Assembly: GCA_003117195.1 (NCBI GenBank)
Contig: BDSI01000111.1
Span: 176,501-240,500 of the forward strand
Length of the DNA: 64,000 nucleotides
Direction: 5' to 3'
Source: Eudorina sp. 2006-703-Eu-15
Taxonomy: Eukaryota > Chlorophyta > Chlorophyceae > Chlamydomonadales > Volvocaceae
Part shown: positions 21,801 through 34,106 of the stretch, piece after piece
Numbering within the stretch: position 1 is the stretch's first letter
How the letters are laid out: each line of letters begins with the position of its first letter
Position numbers and translations under genes: made by a program
Notes under the pieces: generated by a model
Told to the model about the DNA's origin: nothing
What the model saw: the letters and a program-made list of their open reading frames with translations, nothing else
Database searches by the model: none

Positions 21801-24800
21801 ACGCAATACGAAGGCGCCGACGTCGATATGTGAGGGTGACGTCTAAAAGCCGACACACGATGTGCAGGGTCAACGTCCCCCTGCACTCCTTCCCCTCTCC
21901 CGCCCCCCCCTCATACGCGCCTCCCCCGGGAAGCCCCTCCCCCCTCCCCCCTCCCCCCTCCCCCCTCCCCCCTCCCCCTCCCCCTCCCCCCTCCCCCTCC
22001 CCCCTCCCCCCTCCCCCCTCCCCCCTCCCCCTCCCCCCTCCCCCCTCCCCCCTCCCCCTCCCCCCCCCCCTCCCCCCCTCCCCCCTCCCCCCTCCCCCTC
22101 CCCCTCCCCCCTCCCCCCTCCCCCCTCCCCCCTCCCCCTCCCCCTCCCCCCTCCCCCCTCCCCCCTCCCCCTCCCCCCTCCCCCCTCCCCCCTCCCCCTC
22201 CCCCCTCCCCCCTCCCCCCCAGAGGGAGGGCCCCCTCACTCTGAGGTCCGCAAAGTCCCCGTCCATGGAGAAGAGGCTGTCAGTGACCACAAGCCGCCGG
22301 GAGGAGGAGGGGGTCGCAGCCAGCAGCTCCTGGCCAGGTCCAAGGGGGGGGAGAGAAAGAGGGCGCCAGGGGGATATAGGAAATTGGTAGAGGGCGAGGG
22401 GAGGGAAAGGCGGGGGCCGGGGCGGCGGATGAATGACACCCAAGCCCGGAACAGGACCAGGGGGGTTGGGCGTGGACCAGGGGGAAGGAATATCCCGAGG
22501 ATGGAGGCAGGCTTTGCGGGACTGAGGGGCCGACAACGGAGGTGGCATCGGGACTAGGGAGGCGATGGGGCCTCAACCCAGAAGGGGGGGCCCAGGACGG
22601 ACCCGTGGGTCGCAAATAATGGTATGCGGCGGGCGCTGCTGCCTGGGCCCCAGGCATGATCGGTCTGGAGGAAGGGTGACCCGCAGGTGGTGACCCGCTG
22701 ACAACACACTCCCCCCTGGGAACGGGAACTAAGGGGAGGAAAGGCCCAGGAACAATCCATCCTTGTCCATACCCAATGTCCCTTGCCCCTGGGCCCGCCT
22801 GTCGTCTTCCCCCCCTGGCCCCCGGGGTGGGTGGGTGGGTGAGCAGCTGATTTACTGGCTGGTTTGGTTCGTGCGCACAATCTGCCTCCCCGCCCTGCCC
22901 CCCCGCCCTGCCCTCCCGGACGCCCACATCACCACCGCCACCTCCTCGGTGCGCATGTGTGCGCCCACGGGAGGTGCTTGCGCGTGTTGGTGAGGGTAGG
23001 ATAGGATAGGATAGGATAGGATAGGATAGGATAGGATAGGATAGGATAGGATAGGATAGGATAGGATAGGATAGGATAGATAGGATAGGATAGGATAGGA
23101 TAGGATAGGATAGGATAGGATAGGATAGATAGGATAGGATAGGATAGGATAGGATAGGATAGGATAGGATAGGATAGGATAGGATAGGATAGGATAGGAT
23201 AGGATAGGATAGGATAGGATAGGATAGGATAGGATAGGATAGGATAGGATAGGATAGGATAGGATAGGATAGGATAGGATAGGATAGGATATAGGATAGG
23301 ATAGGATAGGATAGGATAGGATAGGATAGGATAGGATAGGATAGGATAGGATAGGATAGGAATAGGATAGGATAGGATAGGATAGGATAGGATAGGATAG
23401 GATAGGATAGGATAGGATAGGATAGGATAGGATAGGATAGGATAGGATAGGAATAGGATAGGATAGGATAGGATAGGATAGGATAGGATAGGATAGGATA
23501 GGATAGGATAGGATAGGATAGGATAGGATAGGATAGGATAGGAATAGGATAATAGGATAGGATAGGATAGGATAGAAGATAGGATAGGATAGGATAGGAT
23601 AGGATAGGATAGGATAGGATAGGATAGGATAGGATAGGATAGGATAGGATAGGATAGGATAGGATAGGATAGGATAGGATAGGATAGGATAGGATAGGAT
23701 AGGATAGGATAGGGTAGGGTGCTGCGCAGCAGGTCCTCCGAAGGCGCCGCGCCTGTCGCCGTGCCCAACACGCATCCATCCTTTCAGTGTTCCACGTTGT
23801 CGTTTCATCGTACTAAACAACCAACCAACCAACCAACCAACCAACCAACCCGTCTCTTACCTCCAGGTGGTCGAGGTCGTTGTGGCGGTACACGTGAACC
23901 TGTACGGCACCAGTACCGCCGCCGTCTCCCCGGGACGCCAGCCGCGCGCCGTCGATGATGGACGCGTGGTTGAGTTCGTCGCTGAAGATCGTCAGGCCGC
24001 TACTGCCGGCATGGCCACTGCCGCTGCTACCGCCGCTGCCGGCCGCCGGGGCCGCGTAGGCGAGTGAGGTCATGACCGCGAGGTTGGCGGCGAACCCCGT
24101 GGGGAACAGCAGGCAGTCCTCCGTGCCCTGGGACACCCGGGCGGGGGGGGGATCCGGGGCGGGGTGTGGGGCGGGGCGCGGCGGGGCACCGTCGGCAGCG
24201 TGACGTGGTGGCGGGAGATGAACCGTAATCCGTAACAGATGGTCAACAGATGGTCAACAGGACGACGACACGCTGTGGGGTGTCGTGTATTGATGAACCC
24301 CTCCGGCTCGCGTGTGGTTGGGTTTAGGGTTTTAGGGTTTTCGTCGTATCGCGATGATCGCAACCATCTGGCGGCGATGTCGAATGGAAACCGGATTCCG
24401 AAGGAACTGTGGGAGCCCGGGGAGAATGGGGGACAACAGGGCACGGCACGGTACGGTGCAGGGGCCAACATGGGCACGGCACTGAGCGGTGCAGTGCGGT
24501 ACGATACGATACGGTACGGTACGGTGCAGTACGCATGCTGCGGTGTAGTACCGCGGTGCGGCACCGGCACCGGCACGGTACGGTACGGCGTGATACGGTG
24601 CGGTGCGGTACGGTGCGGCGCGAAATACGGCACTGTACGTCCCTCACCTTGAGCCCCGCCAGCCCCTCCTCCAGCTGCCGGTGGCTGTGGGTGTACCCGG
24701 CGACGAGGGCGCTGCTGCGGGGGCCCATACCCACCTGTACGGCAGATGGGGGCACCGCCATCCGTTAGCGGAGATACAGCTGGGGGTGTAGGAACAACGG

Positions 24801-26497
24801 GTGTGTGTTGGGGGGTGGGGGTGGGAAATTGGTAGAAATGTTCATATTGCACTGCTGCCAGAGCCAAGGTCCGGTGAAGAATGGGGAGGGGGTGAAGGTA
24901 GCAGAAGCCTGCCACTGGGGGGACCGCCCTGCCGGCGCCGCGACTGTCCGCGGATCATTCCAGATCAGTTCCATTCCCATTCCCAGATCTAGGTACGAGC
25001 AGCCTGGGATCTCCCCGGGTGGGGGGGTCTCCTGAAACCGCAAGGGTCCCCTCAGGGGCGGCTGACAGCCAGCTGCAGCCCTCGCCCGCCAGCGGGACGC
25101 TCCGCCTCCAGGGCATCCCCCCATCTTGGTCGACTCGCCGACCGGGTCCGCCTCGGGGGGGGGGTGCAGCGGCCCCGAGGGGGACCCGCCTCAGCAGCCC
25201 GGGGACGGTCCGCGGACCTATCGGTTAGACCCTCCTGTGTATCTGTCCTGGTCCTGAGGGCTGTGTGTTCGAAAAGAGGGCGGTGTGCCCCCACCCTACC
25301 CATAATATGTCTACCAGTATCCCACCCTACCCAGTCCCCAGTCCCCAGTCCCCAGTCCCCAGTCCCCAGTCCCCAGTCCCCAGTCCCCAGTCCCCAGTCC
25401 CCAGTCCCCAGTCCCCAGTCCCCAGTCCCCAGTCCCCAGTCCCCAGTCCCCAGTCCCCAGTCCCCAGTCCCCAGTCCCCAGTCCCCAGTCCCCAGTCCCC
25501 AGTCCCCAGTCCCCAGTCCCCAGTCCCCTCCCTGCGCCCCACCGCGCCGCGCCGCCCCTTACCGTGTTGGCCGCCCTCGCCGCCGCCGCCGCCACCTCCG
25601 GGTAGGAGGCCAGGCCCAGGTAGTCGTTCAGGGAGAACAGCCGCAGCCTGACCAGAGCCCCCGGGTCCCCGCCGCAGATCCCACAGCTCCCGGGGGGGTT
25701 GCAGCTGCTGCTGCTGCTGCTGCCAGCGCGGGGGCCGTCACTGCTCGGGCCGGTGCCATCCCCCACCCAACGATCACGGGACGTCTGCGGCACGCCATCG
25801 CGGCTGCAGCAGCAACGGCTGTGCTCAGCGGTCTGCTGCTGCTGTTGGGCGCCGCAGTCACCGTCGTACCGCCGCACCACGCACGGGGGAGGAGAGGCGG
25901 AGGGGGTGGCCGTCGTGGCGGGTACGACGGCCGCTGAGCCCAGAAGGGAGGCGCAATCATCATAGTGTTGTACAATGGGGAGTTGGCCGGCGACCCACGC
26001 GTCGAGATCAGCCCGGTGGATCAGCGCCTGGCGGGGTAGGTAGGTTCGGATGGGCGGGGGAAGGCTGTGGGCCTGGGGGATGAGGCTGTGAGCCTGAGCA
26101 GGTGAACCCAGAAACTCAGCGTTACCACAATGTCAGATGTCGCATAGATTATTGCGGGTTGTATCGCGATTGGTGTTCTCTCCGAGTTATTACGACGCTG
26201 AGTAAGCTGCCCCCTGGAAGTGCGAACTAAAGCATAATTTGTCACGAAACTGGATAACTAGTGTCATCGAAATTCGTTTGAGATATTGCCGCTCAGATTG
26301 AGATGATGCATCTGAACAGACGGCGTCGTCATGGTGTTGGGGCAGTCCAAGCTGAACACGACGCAACGTACCTCCGACGACGAATTGCACCAAATTGTTG
26401 GTCGTAATGTTCTCAGCAGTTGCGTGTGTCGCAAATGAGAAAGAGACCCTTGCAGCCAGTCGTCCCAAAGCCGAAAACCGTCAGCCCTATCCGCCAT
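18878..26497 (-). CDS. bioF: 8-amino-7-oxononanoate (KAPA) synthase, biotin biosynthesis, with peroxisomal-type C-terminus
   Basis: Nine-exon minus-strand model, 583 aa: 26497-26372, 26027-25563, 24734-24648, 24127-23861, 22329-22240, 21635-21516, 20594-20419, 19772-19575, 19100-18878. The enzyme condenses pimeloyl-thioester with L-alanine using PLP. Family blocks in order: [15 protein letters not shown] and LLRTLRP at the N-terminus as in plant enzymes, [102 protein letters not shown] (Asp about 361, His about 364), [16 protein letters not shown] (PLP Lys about 395), [31 protein letters not shown]. An Ala/Ser/Gln-rich insert of about 90 residues precedes NDYLGLAS. The protein ends in SRL, a canonical plant peroxisomal targeting tripeptide. 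Introns 1-6 are phase 0. All key residues are intact, so it is probably functional. Confidence 0.92.
21241..22220. repeat. C-rich minisatellites in and beside KAPA synthase introns 5 and 6
   Basis: Two runs are visible. 21241-21500 has units of about 15-16 bp built on CCGCC(C/T)TGCCCC(C)TCC, in intron 6. 21930-22220 has CCCCTCC-type units, in intron 5. Exon 6 (21635-21516) and the exon ending at 22240 are embedded between them. Confidence 0.9.
22995..23720. repeat. Pentanucleotide satellite (GGATA)n, about 725 bp, in KAPA synthase intron 4
   Basis: An almost pure run of GGATA units (TATCC on the gene strand) with a few one-base slips. It lies wholly inside intron 4 (23860-22330) of the KAPA synthase gene. 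Because the pentamer contains no stop in any minus-strand frame it creates very long spurious frames (repeating ILSYP). Confidence 0.97.
24823..24874 (+). repeat. Long-form copy of the dispersed intronic motif
   Basis: GGAAATTGGTAGAAATGTTC then ACTGCTGCCAGAGCCAAG and GTCCGG, in KAPA synthase intron 2, about 88 nt from the exon 3 acceptor. Shorter copies lie at 22371-22392 (intron 4, about 41 nt from the acceptor) and 20737-20757 (intron 6, about 142 nt). Confidence 0.88.
25331..25528. repeat. Heptanucleotide repeat (CCCCAGT)n in KAPA synthase intron 2
   Basis: About 28 near-perfect 7-bp units directly downstream (on the gene strand) of the exon ending at 25563. It is intronic and non-coding. 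Confidence 0.95.
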
Positions 26498-28067
26498 GGT
26501 CTTTTGAATTATTAAAAAGTCACTGATGAGTGTATTATATCAATGCGAACAATTAATAAGTCCAATCGCCCCCCAGATGGCCAAACCCCAAACCTCTGTG
26601 ACAGGCACGACAGAGATAATAAGTGCTTGAACGCCACCATCAAAATAAGGAAAATGATGCAGTCTGCTCCCACATCGCATCTTCACCATAACAAATGCTT
26701 CTGCGCATTAAAGTGGGAGCTTTGTGCCGTACAAGCGTCAGCAGGCGTGAAACCTTCCCGCGCCGGCAGCCCCGTGCCCCGCGCTGCTGGGTTCCTGCCC
26801 AGGGGTAGCGCACCCCCTTCACATCAACTAACTCAATTTCTACAGGTGCCAACCACGCTCCAGTTCACTACTTCTCTCGACCAACTCATCCATCTCAAAC
26901 GCGGTGTGTGTTCTGTGTCGTGCGGCACCCCACCGACCGGCAGTGTTGGGATCGTTCTCGCCCAACAGCAAAGCGCTGCTGGCACACCTCAGTGGCCCCC
27001 CGCGCGTGTCTCGTGCCGCCATGACGTACGAGAGGCCAACTACCTTGGTACGAACCTCACGGCATCTAGAAAGCCGTACAGCCCACAAGGCTCTCCAGCA
27101 GATTCCCGCTCCGAGTACTCGAACGCCCACCCTCTGATACTGTTTGATAACCAACCACCTCACAATGGACCCCGCGGGTCGTGTCGACGCGCCAGCCGTA
27201 CATGGCCTCCTCCCTGGCCCGGGCCCTGGGCCGCCCGCCCGTACTCGGTAATCCGATATGTTAATCACGCCACCCGGTTAATGCACTCAAGGGGTGCCCT
27301 ACCGCTCGCCTCGCCTCGCCTCGCCTCACCCAGTGGCCAGTGGCCAGTGCGGCCCGCCTCCCCCCCTCCCTGGCCTCATGCCGGTGGCCACGGGTGGTCG
27401 CCACCTCTCTCGTGGGTTCAAGCGCCCCTGTCCCCACCCCTCACTGCCCCCTCACGACACCTGTACGGCACGTCCGCATCCGCCCGCAGTACAGTACGGC
27501 ACCTACCCGCCGAGAGACTGCTAGCTGCGCGCGCTCACTCTGCGCCGCCCTCCATTCCATATTCCATTCTCCGCCCCGCCGCAGTCCTCCTCGCCGCCGC
27601 ACGCAACCCTACACCCGCGGATCCCTGCCTCAGGTCCTCCCCCGGGTACCGCAGCCCAAAACGTGGAATCCGCTGCGTCCGGGCCCCCCCTCCCTTTGTG
27701 TCAATCAAGACAGCGAAACTGACACGTCCGCGGCCGCGGCTCTCCTCAGGCCGAACCCCGTAGTACCCCCCCCCCTCCCAGTTCCCTTCGCAACCTGAAA
27801 CCCAAAAATCCGCCCCACCCCGCGACACCGCGATCCTGCGCCCCGCGAGCTGTTGTTAGTATCAACATCAGCCACACCGCCTTCCTTCCCGCCCGCCCTC
27901 AACCACCCTCTCCAGGGGCACATACAGCCCTCCGACGGATGTGGCCCCCCCTGGGATCGTTCTGGGTCTGTTTCTCATTTTAGCACACAGTTCCTGACGC
28001 AGTTGCAGTCCCTCTTATGCGGATCAAGACAGTGAAGCCGCAAAAACAAAACCCGGCCGCCCCCCCC
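26498..28067. other. Intergenic region upstream of KAPA synthase
   Basis: This should contain the KAPA synthase promoter and the 3' UTR of the next minus-strand gene. A 406-codon plus-strand open frame at 26543-27763 was examined and has no domain, no codon bias I trust and many simple-sequence stretches, so I do not call it a gene. I see no other feature. Confidence 0.5.
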
Positions 28068-31000
28068 CTATTCCAGATGCACCTCCACCTCAAGCCACTT
28101 GTGGTCCGACGCCGAGTAGTCCGAGTTGCCCATCCGGTGCGATGTGGCCCGGCAGCCCCGGAGCAGGACCCAGTCGAACTTGCCTTTGGGGGGGGGGCGG
28201 TGCATGGGTGCATGGGTGCATGGGTGCATGGGTGCATGGGTGCATGGGTGAGGGGGGGAGGCGTTAGCACGTAGGGTCATTTAGAAGCTGGCAGTTAGAA
28301 GCCAAAGATATAAGCGCGGCCGCTAGAAGCCGGCACTTAGAAGCCGTGGAACCAGAACGGAGGACCCAGCCCCGGGAGGTAATGTTTGCCGGGGAGGGTG
28401 TTACATTTTGGCTCGGCGGTGGCGGCCTTATGGATGGAGGCTGCGATGTGGTGCTGCTGGTGCACCGCCCATACCGCCGGGTGCCTTGGTGCTTGGTGCT
28501 GTCGATGTGAGTCAGCCGTTGGGGACAGCGGGTGGGGCCCCGGGAGGGCGGGAGGGGGGACTGAGGCGCCCTCCCCCCGGGGGGCTTCTCTCAAGGGGGC
28601 CTCGCCACCGACCCGCCGCGTCGCCTTGAGGGGGCCCCCTTCCCTGGAGCCCCCTTCCCTCACCCTCCCGCCCTTCCCCCTCCTTTGGCTCCCGCACCGA
28701 CCTCCACAACCCCAGTCTCGTCTGAGAACCCGCTCGCCGCCGCGAAGCCGGGCCCACCCGTCCACCCACCCGCCCACCCACCCGTCCACCCACCCATGCT
28801 TGGTTTGGGTCGGGCGGGTCTCTTCTCTCAACCCATCCATGCCCACCCCACCCACCCGTCATGAAGCTGTACCCCATCCAGCGGTACTTGGCATGGTCGA
28901 AGGTGATGTCGACCCGTGGGTCGAACGGGTCTGCTCAGTACGACACCGGGGCCGGGGCCGCGGCGGGGTCGGGTGTGTGTGAGGGCGGGTGGGGTTGGTG
29001 GGGGGTGGGGGTGGCCGTGTCAGGGTGGGGTCGGGGGGGGGGGCTGGGTGACTGGCATGCATTGCTTATATGAGCAAGAGAGGGCAAAGTGACAACGTGT
29101 CGGGGGACGCTGGATCCCACCCGAGAAAGAAACACGGAGCGGCCCTCGCGAGGCCGAACCGCGAAGGCATGTGGCCCGGGTGGGTCCGGGGGCCATCAGA
29201 CAGGCAGCAGCGAGCGGACTGACGGCAGCACAGGAAACCACTGCGGTGCGCCGCGAACTCAGCCATCCGTCCGTCCGTCCGTCCGTCCGTCTCGTCCGGA
29301 GGTAGAGCGAACTGCGCCCCCAACCTGTCGGCTGGCGTCTGCCGCGCGGTGGGCGGCATGTGCCGGGTTGGGGCCCTACAACCCTGGTGCCGACGCCCCC
29401 CGCCCCCCCAACCCCCCTAGCGACCTCGCCCTGCCTTGCCCTCCCCGCCCTCTAGGGTACTGTACCGACTTCCGATCGGATCGTCGCTCTGACAGCAGCG
29501 CATTTCCCCTCCTCCCCTACCTCCCCTCCCCTCCCCTCCCCCTCCTCCTCCCCCTCCCCCTCACCCTGGTAGCCTGGGTTGACCAGGTGGCGGCAGGTGA
29601 GCTCGGGTAGGCCCTGACAGAGGGCCCACTGGTTGAGGGGCGCAGGGTCTGAAGGGGTTCGAGGGGGGGCCGGGCGGGCGTGGAGGCGGGAGGGGGGGGA
29701 GGGAGGGGGGTATAGGAAATTGGTAGACGTATTCAAACGTGAGGGTGTGAAGGGGGGGAAGAGCAGAGGGGGAGGGAGCGGGAGCGGAGGGGAGGGGAGG
29801 TAATGGGGGGAGCGTAGGAGGCAGGCGGGCAGGCAGGGGGGCCAGGGGGTGGGGCCCCAGGAGGGGGGTCGCGATGCGGCGAAGGGGGGGTGGGGGGTGT
29901 TGTCTCAGGCGGTTTCTCTGTCTTGATTGACGCGAGGGCGCCAGGCGGCGCGAGGGGCGCTGGGTCGTTGTCGGACAAGGCGTCCCCACCGCCGCACGCA
30001 CAAGTCACCACCCATGCATCATAGCCAGTCGCTTCCCACCCAGCACCCACCCATCCTCGTGCTCAGCCACAAGGACGCCCCTCACCCCACCCCTCTCACT
30101 GTGTGGCACTACTCACCCCGCTCTCCCCCCCCGCTCCTCTGCCCTCCCCTCCCCGGCGGGGTAGGTACTGTGCCGTACCCCGATCGGCCTTTGCCCTCGC
30201 AGCAGCAGCGCAGCATCGCTGTGTCCGGTGGTAAACTCCCTCCCCTCTCCCGCGCCAACCCCCCCTCCCGCCTCTCCGGCCCCCCTTTCCCTCCCACTTC
30301 TGGTTGTGCGCCCAGGTTTGTCTCTAGGTTTGGTTTTCATACCCTTCCTGAGATCCTGACCCCCTCCCCCCCTCCCCCCCTCCCCTCTCCCTCTCGCCCC
30401 GGCCCCCTCCCCCTCCCCCCTCTCCCTCCCCCTCCCCCCCGTCCCCCCCTCACCCCGCACAGCCAGCACCCGGCGGTCCAGCAGCTCTGCCTCGAACCAG
30501 CCCAGACTGCCCCACCGCAGGGGGTCGTTGCAGTAGTGGGGGCTGAGACGAGCCACCCCGTTACCCAGCGTGTTCAGGTCACCCAGGATGGCGGAGCGGA
30601 GGAGCGGAGGGGGCGGAGCGGGGGTGGGGGCGGGGTCACCGGCACCGGCGGGAGGGGAGGGGGAGGGGGGCGAGGCAGCCGGGGCGGCGGGGATGTCCCC
30701 CTCCTTCCCTTCCTCCCCCTCATCCTCCTTCCCCTTCCCCTCCCCCTCCCCCTCCCTCCGGGGCGCCTGCTGCTGCTGCTGCTGCTGCTGCTGCCGCTGC
30801 TGGTGGTGGTGGTAGTGGTGGCTGTCCAGCAGTCGCCGCTGCTGCACCCGGGTGTCCTCAAACAGGTCGGACAGCTGCGGCAGTAGCAACACGGCGGCAG
30901 TAGCAACACGGCGGCAGTAGCAACACGGCGGCAGTAGCAGCACGGCGGCAGTAGCAACACGGCGGCAGTAGCAACATGCGTACGTTGCAATGCCCCACCC

Positions 31001-31575
31001 CAGAAGCGACACAGCGCTAGGTCGGGTGGGTCTCTCCTCCCTCATCCCCACAAACACGCACACGCCCTCCCGCACTGCCACCGACAACCGCTCTCGCACT
31101 CAGGCTGACTTCAACAAACACACCCATGTGTCGACATACGAAGATACACCTACCCCCACACCGCACGCCCTCCCCCCCCCTCGTACCTGCGCCATCCGAC
31201 CCAGCGCTCCACAGAAGCACTGCGGAGGCCCTCACCCGCGGGCCGGGCAGACCCGGGCATCGCCGACCACACGTCGCCCACAAAACGTATATACACAGAC
31301 GCGGGAAGGGGGAGCGAACGGGGAGGGGGCCGGCCCAAGAAGCCAAAATTCAAGAGGGGGCGGAGCGGGGCGGGGACAGCGGCACGGCCGGGATCGCTGA
31401 GAGGCTGGACAGGCCCAAACAGAGACAACCCGTCATTTGGTTCAGAGGGGTCAGGTACGTGACGTCGTACAAAGGGCCCTGGAGAGTACAGGTCAGCCCC
31501 GGTCGTGTTTCCCCTCCAATCGCTGTCAAGGGTGGACGCGCCCCCCGGGTGAGTGCCGTCCCCTCAGCTGCTCAG

Positions 31576-31610
<35 letters not shown>

Positions 31611-34026
31611 CCGAAGCAGGAGGCGCCGGACCGGGTCGAGGGCTGTCAAGGGCTGTACACGCGTCCGCTCCCCCGTTTGGGGCCCCTCTCGCACCCCGTT
31701 CGAACTTCCCCGACCTTCCCTGAACATATCACGACCCGTGGGTCAGGAACCACCGATACCCCCTGGCGGCGCCGTCGTCAGACCTCGTCCCGGCCCCCCA
31801 CCCCCTGGCCCTCCGCCCCTCGTCCCCCCCCCTCCCACCCCCGGCCCCTCCGCCCCTCCGCCCCCGTCCGCCCCCTCCACCCTCCCACCCCCCCCCCCGC
31901 CCTCCTCCTCCCTCCGCCCCCCCTTTCCGCCCCTCCTCCCGTACCTCGAGGTGCGCGCTGTACACCAGCAGCGGCCCCTGGTGGGTGTGCACGGTGGCCG
32001 CCGCCGTCAGCCGCCGCCCGCGTCGCGGCTCCTTCCGGGCCAGGGGGTGCGGCTGCCGCTCGGGAGGCAGCTCCCAGTCCACCGGGTGGGTGAGGTGCTC
32101 CACGGCGCGGGCCTAGAGGACGGCAGGGGAAAAGGGGGAAGAGGGGGTGGGTAGAGGAAATTTGTAGACATTTCTCAAGGGGGAAGGATGGGGGGCAGAA
32201 AGGGGGAAAGGCGGGTTACAGGGTGCGGGCGCGGGGCCGGGGGGGAAGGGCGAGGCGATTTCGGTGGAGTGGTCGGATGCGGTGGGCGGTGTGCGATCGG
32301 GCGGGATAGCCAGGACTGGGCTGGAGAGGTAACCGCGAGTGGGCAGCCAGGAAGCTGCTGCGCTGCCTGCCATGGGCGCTGCGGGGCAGGTCGGATAACC
32401 CCTCGGGCCCCCTCGGGCCCCCTCGCCCCTCGCCCCTCGCCCCTCGCCCCTCGCCCCTCGCCCCTCGCCCCTCGCCCCTCGCCCCTCGCCCCTCGCCCCT
32501 CGCCCCTCGCCCCTCGCCCCTCGCCCCTCGCCCCTCGCCCCTCGCCCCTCGCCCTCGCCCCTCGCCCCTCGCCCCTCGCCCCTCGCCCCTCGCCCCTCGC
32601 CCTCGCCCCTCGCCCCTCGCCCCTCGCCCCTCGCCCCTCCCCCATATTCCCCCCCCCCACGGGGACCTCCCCGGCGGGGCTGGGCCGGGCCCTCACCACT
32701 CACGTCGGTGATGTCGTACTTGGACAGGATGGCGTTGCCGTGCACGCCCCCGCCCTGGGAGTCGGGGGACCGGAGGGGGGAGAGCAGCTCCTCGAACTCG
32801 CACACGAAGGCTGCGAGGGGGGGCGGGTGGGGGGTTGTGTGGGGTGGGGTGTGGGTGGGGTGGGGTGGGTTGTAAAAGATAACTGAGCCGCGAGAAGCGA
32901 AGTCCAGCGTAACAGGTGTGGGGTGTGGGGGGGCCGGGGGGGGGTATAGGAAGTTGGTAGACATATTTTATACTGCGCTGCTGCCAGAGCGAATATCCGG
33001 GGCGGGGGCGGGGGTGATGGTGGCGGAACGCGGGTGGTGTGGTTGGGTGACGCGGGTGGTGCGGGTGGTGCCGTCGACGCCACGAATTTGGAGACCGGGT
33101 CATAAGTCAAACTCGATTTCGGTTTCGGTCGGAGATATTCCCCCGAGTACCCGGCGGAGCGGGTCGGGGCTCAGGGCTGTTCGCAGTAAATCTGAAAATC
33201 CCGTCCGTTAATCCCTCCGTCGGTCCGTCCGTCCGTCCGTCCGTCCGTCCGTCCGTCCGTCCGTCCGTCCGTCCGTCCGTCCGTCCGTCCGTCCGTCCGT
33301 CCGTCCGTCCGTCCGTCCGTCCGTCCGTCCGTCCGTCCGTCCGTCCGACATGCCCGTGCGTCTCCTCTGGTAGCCGAGGCTGCAAGCGGGTCCCAGACCG
33401 GCCGCTGCATGCGCGCACGGAGGTCGTACCGTACGACAGGCCGAGCGCCTGCGCGATGGCGCGGCCGGTGTCCTCCCAGCCGCTCCGCTCATTGTGGATA
33501 TCGATCTCCTGCAACACGGGGAGGGAGTTGGTGGGTGGGGAGAGCAACACGGGGTAACCGACACGGTAACCGACACAGTAACCGACACGGTAACCGACAC
33601 GGTAACCGACACACGGGGTTTGTGGACCACCAAGCGGACCAAGATCACGCGCGTGGGTCCTTCCCCCGCCGCTCGCCCCTCCCGCCCTTCCGCGGCTTTT
33701 TCCGCTTCAACCCCCCTCCAGCACATCCGCCACGTCCCCCATCAGGCCCACCTGACACGTCACCCCCAACAGCGACTCATCCTCCATCTCAGCTCATCCC
33801 GTCCCCCACCCCTCTCCCTGGAGCATCACCGGCGGGCGCCAGCTAGCCACCGGAGCGGATCTAACATGCCCCATCCTTCCCCTGTCGTATCATGTCGTAT
33901 CATGACGCGTCATGTCGTATCATGTCGTACCATGTAACCCGCGCGCGCGACCCGCCGGTGGCCCTCCCAACGCGGTTTCTTTTTGACGCCGTGCCCGTCG
34001 CGCTGCACCTACCATGCACAGTTGTT

Positions 34027-34106
<80 letters not shown>

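Noticed and set aside
21064..22557. Pro/Ser-rich plus-strand and Gly/Arg-rich minus-strand frames that look like hydroxyproline-rich proteins
   Set aside because: Produced by CCCCTCC and CCGCCCTGCCCC satellites in KAPA synthase introns; no signal peptide, and the real exons lie in a different frame.
22280..23844. Very long minus-strand frames of 280-499 codons repeating ILSYP
   Set aside because: They arise only because the TATCC pentamer lacks stop codons in all minus-strand frames. They lie in KAPA synthase intron 4, whose flanking exons join cleanly in phase 0.
25264..25651. Frames rich in PSPQSPV or GDWGLGT
   Set aside because: Artefacts of the CCCCAGT heptamer array.
26543..27763. 406-codon plus-strand open frame
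   Set aside because: No domain, low-complexity stretches, no splice context, and it overlaps the promoter side of KAPA synthase. GC-rich DNA gives such frames by chance.
32113..32964. Frames repeating GARGEGR or LAPRPSP
   Set aside because: Translations of the CCCCTCG heptamer repeat in an EEP intron.
33107..33937. Frames repeating TDGR or VTDT
   Set aside because: These are translations of the CCGT and GGTAACCGACAC intronic repeats.
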